Part shown: positions 48,192-55,771 of the stretch, piece by piece
Numbering within the stretch: the stretch's first letter is position 1
Layout: each line of letters starts with the position of its first letter
From: Gemmatimonadota bacterium
GTDB lineage: Bacteria; Gemmatimonadota; Gemmatimonadetes; Gemmatimonadales; Gemmatimonadaceae
Assembly (NCBI GenBank): GCA_027307165.1
Contig: DAHUXM010000004.1
Location: forward strand, 247,692 to 311,691
DNA: 64,000 bases
Direction of reading: 5' to 3'
Translations under genes and position numbers: made by a program
The notes under the pieces: model-generated
Database searches by the model: none
What the model saw: the letters and a program-made list of their open reading frames with translations, nothing else
What the model was told of the DNA's origin: nothing

Positions 48192-48314
48192 GACGACTCT
48201 ATCCACGCACCGAATTGATGGTTGGGCATATCGACGACGCTATCCACGCACCGAATTGATGGTCGGGCATATTGACGACGCTATCCACGCACCGAATTGA
48301 TGGTCACGCATATT
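48192..48314. repeat. 41-bp direct repeat, three units
   Basis: Three head-to-tail 41-bp units (starts at 48192, 48233 and 48274) share CTATCCACGCACCGAATTGA and vary at a few positions. They begin 6 nt after the Tat-signal gene stop. The motif CCGAATTGATGGTCA also occurs, inverted, in the family A element at 10741-10755. There are no spacers, so it is not a CRISPR. Confidence 0.95.
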
Positions 48315-48316
48315 TA

Positions 48317-48785
48317 CGACTCCATTCGACGCGCCGATCCGGTACGCCTGCGTAGGGCGCGGATTCTTCCGCGCCTGGCCCATTTACGCGCGATCGAAAT
48401 TGGATATTCACCGGTGTCGTTGAATGTCATCACGCATCGTTTTGGTGGGGATGACGGGATGACGGGATGACGGGATGACCTGATGGCGTATGACGGCGTC
48501 TGCCGCAACGGCGCGGGATCCAAATTCCATTATCCGAATTTCGTCAATCGTAATGGCTGGATACGCGGTGTTCGAGAATTGACGGTGCGTTCATTCGCGT
48601 TCGATTGCACGTAAATGGGCCACGCGCGGGTTTATCCCATGAACATCCAATTTCGATTGCACGTTAATGGGCCAGGCGCGGGTTTATCCCATGAACATCC
48701 AATTTCGATCGCACGTAAATGGGCCAGGCGCGGAAGAATCCGCGCCCTACGCATGCGTACCAATTCGGCGCGTCGAATGGAGTCG
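48317..48785. repeat. Composite repeat island bounded by ~94-bp inverted repeats
   Basis: 48317-48410 is the near-exact inverse of 48692-48785 (72 bp with few differences, then a further ~22 bp at lower identity). Both arms contain the family A core GCGCGGA-N-TTCCGCGCC and CCTACGC. Between them lie an 8-bp repeat GGGATGAC four times (48448-48479) and a 52-bp tandem repeat at 48608-48711. The stretch has no supported gene. It is the longest noncoding repeat tract in the window and could form a large cruciform or be a small non-autonomous mobile element. Confidence 0.85.
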
Positions 48786-48790
48786 TCTTC

Positions 48791-50071
48791 CTACGAAACG
48801 GTTTTCGTCTTCTTCCGCAAAAAGTCCATCAGGATGAACTGGCCCAGCGTCATCGTGTTCGTGAAGTAGGCCTTGCCCTTCGCGATCGCTGATACGCGCT
48901 TCACGAACTCCACCAGCGCCCGATCGCGCGCCAGCATGAACGTGTTGATGACGATCCCCGATCGGCGGCAGTCCGCCACTTCGCGCAGCGTCTCCGACAC
49001 CACGTTCATGTCGAGACCCATCGAATTCTTGTAGATCTGGCCGTTCGGAAGCGTCAGGGCGCTCGGCTTTCCGTCGGTGATCATCACGATCTGGCGCATG
49101 TCCTTCTTCTGCGACAGAAGAATGCGACGCGCAAGCTTCAAGCCTTCGGCCGTGTTGGTGTGGTACGGACCAACCTGCGCACGCGCCAGCGCGGAGATCG
49201 GAATCTCTTCCGCCGAATCGTGAAATAGCACGATGCGGATGGTGTCGCCGGGAAACTGGGTGCGGATGAGATGCGTCAGCGCGAGCGCGACCTTCTTGGC
49301 CGGCGTGAAGCGGTCCTCCCCGTACAGGATCATCGAGTGCGACGTATCCAGCATCAGCACGGTCGCACACGACGAGCGATACTCGGCCTGGTGCACCATC
49401 AGGTCGTCGTAATCGAGATCCATCGGCACCGTGAGGGAGCCCGTGCGCTTCATCGAGCGCTTGAGGGTCTCGTTCACGTCGAGGTTCAGTACGTCGCCGA
49501 ATTCATACTGCTTGCTCCATCCGTCCGACTCGATTCCGGTGGCCAGATACGGTGTGTCGTGGCTACCGAAGCTGGACTTGCCGAGCGAGCTCATTATGTG
49601 GCGGAGCGCCTTGTAGCCCAGGAAGTCGACGCCCTTGTCGGTGAGATTGAACTGGACCGATTTGGAGGCTGCGTGGGAGAGACTGCCCTTGCCCTCGACC
49701 TGCTGGTGGCCGGCCGGCATCTGGGGCGGAGCTTCGAGGTTGAGGTAGCCTTCTTTTGTGAGGCGCTCGATCAGCTCGTCCAGGAACTTCGCGAGTTTTT
49801 CCTGCGCGTCCTCGTCGCCGTTGCCGCGCAGAGCTTCGAGCATCTCCGGCGTGAACTGGCCGCTCTCGATCATGGCGTTGAGGATCGCCTCGCGCAGCGC
49901 GTCCACGGAGCGGTCGGCGTCCTCGCCCGTCATCCCCCAGTAGGGATTGAAATTCTCGCCGCCGGCGAAGCCGGACTGGAGGAGGAAGTCGGCCATCTTA
50001 TCCAGGAGCGACTGAAGATCGACCGCGTCGGCCATCTCCGGGCTGAACCTGGAGTACGTATGGAACCGCAT
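48791..50071 (-). CDS. Von Willebrand factor A domain protein
   Basis: A 426 aa protein started at ATG 50071 (GTG at 50086 is an alternative). The N-terminal ~190 residues are helical and acidic ([20 protein letters not shown]). The VWA domain occupies ~225-420, with the metal-ion-dependent adhesion site DTSHSM and ITDGKPS, and a third Thr/Asp position upstream. Such proteins often work with a MoxR AAA+ ATPase, acting in assembly or metal insertion, but no MoxR gene is nearby. It is divergent from an MFS transporter gene with 38 nt between, so promoters must overlap. Confidence 0.87.
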   Translation of the reverse strand: MRFHTYSRFSPEMADAVDLQSLLDKMADFLLQSGFAGGENFNPYWGMTGEDADRSVDALREAILNAMIESGQFTPEMLEALRGNGDEDAQEKLAKFLDELIERLTKEGYLNLEAPPQMPAGHQQVEGKGSLSHAASKSVQFNLTDKGVDFLGYKALRHIMSSLGKSSFGSHDTPYLATGIESDGWSKQYEFGDVLNLDVNETLKRSMKRTGSLTVPMDLDYDDLMVHQAEYRSSCATVLMLDTSHSMILYGEDRFTPAKKVALALTHLIRTQFPGDTIRIVLFHDSAEEIPISALARAQVGPYHTNTAEGLKLARRILLSQKKDMRQIVMITDGKPSALTLPNGQIYKNSMGLDMNVVSETLREVADCRRSGIVINTFMLARDRALVEFVKRVSAIAKGKAYFTNTMTLGQFILMDFLRKKTKTVS

Positions 50072-50109
50072 AACTGAATAATACACCCGGTACGCAATAC
50101 ATTTCCCGC

Positions 50110-51333
50110 GTGCAGAAGGCCGCCGCCAACAATCCGTTTCGTCCGCTCAAACATCGGAATTTCCGGATATTCTGGGGCGGGCAGACGCTGTCGCTCGTGG
50201 GCACGTGGATGCAGTCGGTGGGCGAGGGATGGCTGGCGCTGCAACTGTCCAACAGCGCACTGATGGTCGGAGTCGTGGCTGGTGCGTCCGCGCTCCCGGT
50301 TCTGCTGCTCTCCCTGTACGGCGGCGTGGTTGCCGATCGGAACGACAAGCTCAAGCTGGTCAGAATCGCGCAATCGCTGCTGCTGGTGCAGGCATCGGTG
50401 CTGTGGTGGTTCACCGCGTCGAACCATCTCACGATCAACTGGCTGATCATGCTCGCGACGCTCAACGGGACCATCAGCGCTTTCGAGATTCCGGCGCGAC
50501 AGAGCTTCATCGTGGAGCTGGTCGGCCGCGAGGACCTGGTTGACGCGATCGCGCTCAACTCCGCAGGCTTCAATTTCGCACGAGTCATCGGCCCGTCGAT
50601 CGCCGCGATAGTCATCGGCACGCTCGGTCCCAAGTGGTGCTTCGCGCTCAACTCCATGAGCTATCTCGCGGTGCTCACCGGGCTGTTCATGATCCACGTC
50701 CCCAAATGGCAGCGCATCAAGAGTCGCGTGTCGCCGATCGAGGGGATGCTGGAAGGCTTCCGCTACATGCGCGATACACCACTGGTGAGTGTGCTGGTAC
50801 GCGTCGTGGGAGTGACGTCCGTCTTCGGGATGCCGTTTCTCGCCATGATGCCTGTGGTGGCGCGTGACGTCGTACATGCGGGCGCAGCGGGTTACGGAAT
50901 TCTGCTCGCCTGCGTAGGCCTCGGCGCGCTCATCGGTGCCCTTTCGATGGCGGCACTCGGCCACCACATCGCTCGGGGCAAGCTGTACGTATGGTCTGCA
51001 TATGGATTCTCCGCAGGCCTCATGATCTTCTCGCTGATGAGCAGACTTCTGCCGGCAGCGGTGATCCTGGTGTTCGTAGGATTCGCGATGCTGGTGATGG
51101 GCGCGCTGGCGAATGGATTGCTGCAATCCATCGCGCCCGATGAATTGCGGGGCAGAGTGGTGTCCGCGTACGTGTTTGTCGCCGTTGGACTGGTGCCGGT
51201 GGGATCGTTCATCTCGGGCGCACTGGCGCACGTCGTTGGAGTCGATTGGGCGATCGGCGGATGCGCGGTGATCGTGTTCGCGCATTCGGCATGGGCATTC
51301 GCAAAGAATCCGGCCCTGCGGACCGTTCGCTAG
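50110..51333 (+). CDS. MFS transporter, EntS/MFS_3-like
   Basis: A 407 aa protein with twelve membrane helices, starting GTG 50110. It begins NPFRPLKHRNFRIFWGGQTLSLVGTWMQ, the start typical of the MFS_3 group that includes siderophore exporters and macrolide efflux proteins. The conserved loop between helices 2 and 3 is GGVVADRNDKLKLV. It probably exports a small molecule by proton exchange. Substrate unknown; no siderophore genes lie nearby. Confidence 0.88.
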   Translation: MQKAAANNPFRPLKHRNFRIFWGGQTLSLVGTWMQSVGEGWLALQLSNSALMVGVVAGASALPVLLLSLYGGVVADRNDKLKLVRIAQSLLLVQASVLWWFTASNHLTINWLIMLATLNGTISAFEIPARQSFIVELVGREDLVDAIALNSAGFNFARVIGPSIAAIVIGTLGPKWCFALNSMSYLAVLTGLFMIHVPKWQRIKSRVSPIEGMLEGFRYMRDTPLVSVLVRVVGVTSVFGMPFLAMMPVVARDVVHAGAAGYGILLACVGLGALIGALSMAALGHHIARGKLYVWSAYGFSAGLMIFSLMSRLLPAAVILVFVGFAMLVMGALANGLLQSIAPDELRGRVVSAYVFVAVGLVPVGSFISGALAHVVGVDWAIGGCAVIVFAHSAWAFAKNPALRTVR

Positions 51334-51416
51334 GTGAGCGCGCGCAAGAACGTTAGGTCGGATGCAGTTCGTGCTATAGTTAGTCAACATCGTCAAACCA
51401 ACATCACAGCCATCAA

Positions 51417-51848
51417 ATGCGCATCGCAATCGGATCGGACCACGCGGGCTTCCGTTACAAGGAAATGTTCAAGGCACGGCTCACCGAGCTCGGACATGAA
51501 GTGAAGGACTTCGGAACCGACTCCGAGCTGCCGGTGGATTATCCCTTGTTCTGTCATCCCGTCGCCGTTGCAGTCGCGAGTGGCGAGACCGAGCGCGGGA
51601 TCGTGATCGGCGGCTCGGGGAACGGAGAAGCGATGGTCGCGAATCGCGTGAAGGGTGTACGCGCCGCCCTGTGCTGGAACCTGGACTCGGCTGAGTTGGG
51701 ACGACGACACAACAATGCCAACGTGCTGTCGATTGGCGAGCGGATGGTGTCGGAGGAGCTGGCGATCCAGATACTGGAGATGTGGCTGAATACGCCATTT
51801 GATGGCGGCCGGCATCAGAGGCGGATCGACGAGATCGACGCGGTGTAG
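51417..51848 (+). CDS. rpiB: Ribose-5-phosphate isomerase B
   Basis: A 143 aa protein of the RpiB/LacA/LacB family. MRIAIGSDHAGFRYKEMFKA is the N-terminal signature, GIVIGGSGNGEAMVANRVKGVRAALCW the phosphate-binding and active-site region, and RRHNNANVLSIGERM completes it. It interconverts ribose-5-phosphate and ribulose-5-phosphate in the pentose phosphate pathway. The Ser in GGSGNG replaces the Cys of the E. coli enzyme, as in the mycobacterial form. A short gap with an AT-rich promoter-like region precedes it. Confidence 0.94.
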   Translation: MRIAIGSDHAGFRYKEMFKARLTELGHEVKDFGTDSELPVDYPLFCHPVAVAVASGETERGIVIGGSGNGEAMVANRVKGVRAALCWNLDSAELGRRHNNANVLSIGERMVSEELAIQILEMWLNTPFDGGRHQRRIDEIDAV

Positions 51849-51869
51849 CGGCGCGACTAACTTGACTTG

Positions 51870-52751
51870 ATGTCGGCACTCCGCCCCCTCGCCACACCGG
51901 ATACTGCACCGCTATTTCCGCCCATCCACGCGGAACTTATCACACTGCTTCGATCGCTCGAGCCAACCGACTGGGATCTGTCGACCGTGGCTGGCGCATG
52001 GCGTGTGCGCGACGTCGTTGCGCACCTGCTCGATGGCGAATTGCGCACGCTTGCAGCGCACAGGGATGGTCATTCACTCACGCCCGATGGAACCGTAACG
52101 GGTTACGCGGATGTCCTTTCGCTCATTGAAGGGCTGAATGCGAGTGGTGTCAACTTCGGCGAGCGTCTGAGTCCGCGGCTCCTGACGGACCTGCTCGAGA
52201 CGACGGGACACTGGATGAGCACGTTCGTTACGGCGCTCGACCCGGACGCTCCCGCTCTTTTCCCGGTAGCGTGGGCTGGCGATATCCAATCGGACAATCG
52301 CTTCGACACTGCGCGTGAGTACACGGAGCGCTGGCACCACCAGATGCAGATCCGCATGGCTGTCGGAGAAAGGGCGCATCCGGGCGTGCTGCTCGCGCAC
52401 CGCTTCTTCGACCCACTCCACGACACTGCGCTGCACGTGCTTCCACACGCCTACCGCGCGACGGAGGCACCGGAAGGCACCGCTCTACTGCTCATTGTGA
52501 CAGATGCGTCGCCGGAAGAGCTTCCACATGCCGAACCGCTTGTACGGACGCTCTTGCGCGAGAACCGGCGTTGGCGACTCTATGCAGGTGAAGCTGTGCG
52601 ACCAACAGCGCGCGTAACCGGGACACCGGACGCGTTCTGGCGACTCTTCTTCAATGCACCTCCCGCCGACAGCGCCGGGGGTTCGATTACGGCAAACGGC
52701 CCCGCAGAGCTTGTCGGACCGCTATGGAGGGCGCGCTCCGTCATGGTCTGA
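51870..52751 (+). CDS. DinB/mycothiol-dependent maleylpyruvate isomerase-like protein
   Basis: A 293 aa protein from ATG 51870 (a TTG at 51867 directly precedes it). The first ~200 residues have the helical bundle fold suggested by PIHAELITLLRSLEPTDWDLST and AWRVRDVVAHLLDGELRTLAA, whose first His is a metal ligand in the family, with further His residues in ERWHHQMQ. The C-terminal ~90 residues resemble the separate small domain of such proteins. Substrate unknown: mycothiol is absent outside actinobacteria, so another thiol or a non-thiol role is likely. Confidence 0.75.
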   Translation: MSALRPLATPDTAPLFPPIHAELITLLRSLEPTDWDLSTVAGAWRVRDVVAHLLDGELRTLAAHRDGHSLTPDGTVTGYADVLSLIEGLNASGVNFGERLSPRLLTDLLETTGHWMSTFVTALDPDAPALFPVAWAGDIQSDNRFDTAREYTERWHHQMQIRMAVGERAHPGVLLAHRFFDPLHDTALHVLPHAYRATEAPEGTALLLIVTDASPEELPHAEPLVRTLLRENRRWRLYAGEAVRPTARVTGTPDAFWRLFFNAPPADSAGGSITANGPAELVGPLWRARSVMV

Positions 52752-52826
52752 CGCGACCGTGGGAGCATGATCCATGCGTAAGGCGGGTCATGCAATCGCC
52801 TCTTCCTCGGATTACGAGGTCTCACG

Positions 52827-54188
52827 GTGGGGCGATTTCCACATCGGGCTGGGGAAATGACGCGCATCAAGGTCAGCTTCTGGGTACTGTGCATCGGCCT
52901 CACGGCTCTGTGGATCGCCGCCGATCCGATCCTGCTGCACACCGCTCCATTCTCGCAGGTGAGGCTGTCGCTCATCAACTACACTGGCATCCTCGCCATG
53001 GGGGTGATAAGTGTGGCGATGATACTGGCGGTACGATCGTCGAAGGTGGAGTCCTTCATCGGCGGGCTCGACAAGGGCTACAGGCTGCACAAGTGGCTCG
53101 GCGTCGCCGGCCTCCTCATGGCGATCGCGCACTGGCTGTGGATCAGCGGACCCGGCTGGCTCACCGCTCTTGGTTTGATGGCGCCGGCCGCACGGCAGCC
53201 GGGACGTGCCGCGGCGAGTGCGGAAGGGCCGGCGCTCCTTCACACGCTGCAGAATCCGGCGCGATCCGTTGGTCAGATCTGCTTCTACGCGCTCGTCGTC
53301 CTCGTGATACTCGCGCTGCTGCGCTGGTTTCCCTATCGCTACTTCCTGAAGACTCACCGGCTGCTTGCGATAGTATTTCTCCTCCTCGTGTTCCACGGGG
53401 TGGTCCTGATGAAGATCTCGTACTGGTCCCACGCGATTTCGTACGTGATCGTCGCACTGATGGCGGCGGGGACGGTGTCAGCGATCCTGATGCTGTTTCG
53501 CAGAGTTGGATACACGCATCGTGCTGTTGGTGAGATCGATGAAGTCACGTCGCGCGCGGACGTGGGCATTCTGCAGGTCAGCATCCGTCTCAAAGACCGT
53601 TGGAGCGGTCACAACGCGGGGCAGTTCGCATTCGTGAATTTCGAGGATGGGGAAGGGCCGCATCCTTTCACGATCTCGTCTACGTGGAAGGGCGATGGCC
53701 ACCTGCTTTTCCTCATCAAGGGACTGGGAGATTACACACGGTCGCTTCCGAGCACACTAAAGCCAGGGACGCTTGTCACGGTCGAAGGTCCGTACGGCCG
53801 CTTCACCTTCGAGGGAGAGAGCAACCGCCAGATCTGGGTGAGCGCAGGAATCGGCATCACGCCGTTCGTCTCGCGGATGCAGGAACTCGCAGCCCACCCC
53901 GACGGAAAGGCCATCGATCTGTTCCACGCGACCGGCTCGCGTGACACCGCGCCTGTCGAGCAGCTACGCGCACTCGCGGAATCCGCGCACGTACTTCTGC
54001 GCGTCTGGGTCGCCGCCGAGGATGGACGAATGACCGGAGAAGATATTCGCAGAGTCGTGCCGGAATGGAAGTCTGCGGACATCTGGTTCTGCGGGCCGGT
54101 GATATTTGGGAAGGAATTGCGCGAGGACTTCGCCGCGCACGGACTTCCCGGAAGCGCGTTCCATCAGGAACTCTTTCATCTGCGATGA
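52827..54188 (+). CDS. Ferric-reductase-like transmembrane flavoprotein
   Basis: A 453 aa protein. The GTG at 52827 has GAGG 7 nt before it; the ATG at 52857 is an alternative. Six membrane helices carry haem-ligand His pairs (RLHKWLGVAGLLMAIAHW and KTHRLLAIVFLLLVFHG). A FAD-binding domain follows, with GQFAFVNFEDGEGPHPFTISS, then the NAD(P)H-binding fold (IWVSAGIGITPFVSRMQ) and a C-terminal WFCGPVIFGKEL. It transfers electrons from NAD(P)H through FAD and haem across the membrane to an outer acceptor, perhaps Fe(III) or oxygen. The acceptor is not evident. Confidence 0.88.
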   Translation: MGRFPHRAGEMTRIKVSFWVLCIGLTALWIAADPILLHTAPFSQVRLSLINYTGILAMGVISVAMILAVRSSKVESFIGGLDKGYRLHKWLGVAGLLMAIAHWLWISGPGWLTALGLMAPAARQPGRAAASAEGPALLHTLQNPARSVGQICFYALVVLVILALLRWFPYRYFLKTHRLLAIVFLLLVFHGVVLMKISYWSHAISYVIVALMAAGTVSAILMLFRRVGYTHRAVGEIDEVTSRADVGILQVSIRLKDRWSGHNAGQFAFVNFEDGEGPHPFTISSTWKGDGHLLFLIKGLGDYTRSLPSTLKPGTLVTVEGPYGRFTFEGESNRQIWVSAGIGITPFVSRMQELAAHPDGKAIDLFHATGSRDTAPVEQLRALAESAHVLLRVWVAAEDGRMTGEDIRRVVPEWKSADIWFCGPVIFGKELREDFAAHGLPGSAFHQELFHLR

Positions 54189-54214
54189 TGTCGGACGCAG
54201 CACACCGCTGCTTC

Positions 54215-55594
54215 CTAACGTTCCGGCCGGCCGCTCATCGTGAACAGCGATATCACGCTGCCAGCCGCACACAACCCAGCGCAGATGTACATCGCGCGCG
54301 TGAATCCATGCGCCAGTGTCGCGCCAGACAGGCTCTGTGCGCCGCCCAGCCCGGCCGCCAGCGGGATTATCGCGGTAGCCAGCAAGCCGGCGACGCGTGC
54401 AACTGAATTGTTCACGCCCGATGCGAGACCAGCACGACTTTCGCCCAGTGAAGCGAGTGCGACAGTTGTGAGTGGCGTGACGAGTGATGACAGTCCCAGT
54501 CCGAACACGATTGCGGCAGGCAACACCGACGCCAGATAGCTGGCGCCAGGACGCACCAGAGCGAACAGCAGCATTCCAACTGCCGCTACAAACGCTCCTG
54601 CAGTCATCGGCAGCCGCGCTCCCCATCGCGCGGAGATTCGTCCTGCAAATGGTGAGATGATCAGCAAGAGAACATTGATCGGCATCAGCGACGCGCCTGC
54701 CGCGAGCGCGCTGTAGCCGAGTACGTCCTGGAGCTGGAGCATGAGAAGGAAGAACAAACCCGTCAGCGCGGCGTATATCGCGAACGTGGCAGCGTTCACA
54801 CCGGCGAACTTCTTCGATGCAAAGGTATTCGGTGGAAGAAGCGGTTCTTTCGTTCGACTCTCGACCACGATGAACGCGACGAGCAGCAGGATACCGGCTG
54901 CGCCGAGTGATATCGGATAGAGCGTCGTGAATCCGCGATCGGGTCCCAGCATCAGAGCGCCGACGATCGCTGCAAGTCCGAGCGTCATGAGCGCGGCGCC
55001 TGGGTAATCGACGGTCGATGCGGATTTACTTTTCTTTGCGGATCTGCCAGCGACCGTCACTGCGATGGCCCCAGCGATCGCGAACGGCACCATTATCACG
55101 AACACGAATCGCCACGACGTTGCATCCACGATCCATCCGCCTACCAGCGGTCCTATCGCCGTCGACACTGCCGACCATGAAGCCCAGTGGCCGACCGCGG
55201 CGCCACGCTCCTCGCCCTCGAACGTCGACTCGAGCAGAGCGAGGCTGTTCGGTATGAGGATGCCGCCGGCGATTCCCTGAAGCACGCGCGCAATCACGAG
55301 CAGAATCAGATTCGGCGCCACCGCACACGCGAGCGAGGCGATGGCAAATCCGACCAGTCCCCACGCGAACACCTTGCGGCGTGAAAATCTGTCGCCGAGT
55401 GCACCGCCGAGCAGGATGAGCGCGCTCAGTGTGAGCAGGTAGCCGTTCATCGTCCACTGCAGGCCCGTGATTCCGAGATGCAGATCGCGCGCGATGGCTG
55501 GCAGCGCGACGTTCGTCACGCTCCCCTCTATGAAAACCGCACCGGAGCCGAGTATCGATCCGATGAGCGTCCAGCGCTTGGCGGACTCAGTCAA
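54215..55594 (-). CDS. MFS drug:H+ antiporter, DHA2 (14-helix) type
   Basis: A 459 aa protein with fourteen membrane helices. VFIEGSVTNVALPAIARDL is motif D1 of the family, and LGGALGDRFSRRKVFAWGL is motif A. WASWSAVSTAIGPLVGGWIVD is the antiporter motif C of drug exporters. It should expel a hydrophobic or amphipathic compound. It is convergent with the ferric-reductase-like gene and divergent from the M14 peptidase gene. No regulator is adjacent. Confidence 0.9.
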   Translation of the reverse strand: MTESAKRWTLIGSILGSGAVFIEGSVTNVALPAIARDLHLGITGLQWTMNGYLLTLSALILLGGALGDRFSRRKVFAWGLVGFAIASLACAVAPNLILLVIARVLQGIAGGILIPNSLALLESTFEGEERGAAVGHWASWSAVSTAIGPLVGGWIVDATSWRFVFVIMVPFAIAGAIAVTVAGRSAKKSKSASTVDYPGAALMTLGLAAIVGALMLGPDRGFTTLYPISLGAAGILLLVAFIVVESRTKEPLLPPNTFASKKFAGVNAATFAIYAALTGLFFLLMLQLQDVLGYSALAAGASLMPINVLLLIISPFAGRISARWGARLPMTAGAFVAAVGMLLFALVRPGASYLASVLPAAIVFGLGLSSLVTPLTTVALASLGESRAGLASGVNNSVARVAGLLATAIIPLAAGLGGAQSLSGATLAHGFTRAMYICAGLCAAGSVISLFTMSGRPER

Positions 55595-55771
55595 TTGGAC
55601 ACACGGGTTCTCTCGCTTTCACAATGTATCGCTCACCGGCCCGCTCGGCGTAGCGCCGCCCTCGATCAGTCGATCCTAACGTCCTCATCCCATTACACGT
55701 ATTTTATCGCACGCACCCATATAGCCTGGTGTGTCGCCGCGCCACTCGATCCAACCCGAGAGGAAGACAGG

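Noticed and set aside
48192..48314. Possible CRISPR array
   Set aside because: Units are contiguous with no spacers, and no cas gene is in the window.
49930..51429. 499-codon minus-strand frame over the MFS gene
   Set aside because: His/Arg/Asp-rich, no hydrophobic or family pattern; antisense of a membrane protein gene.
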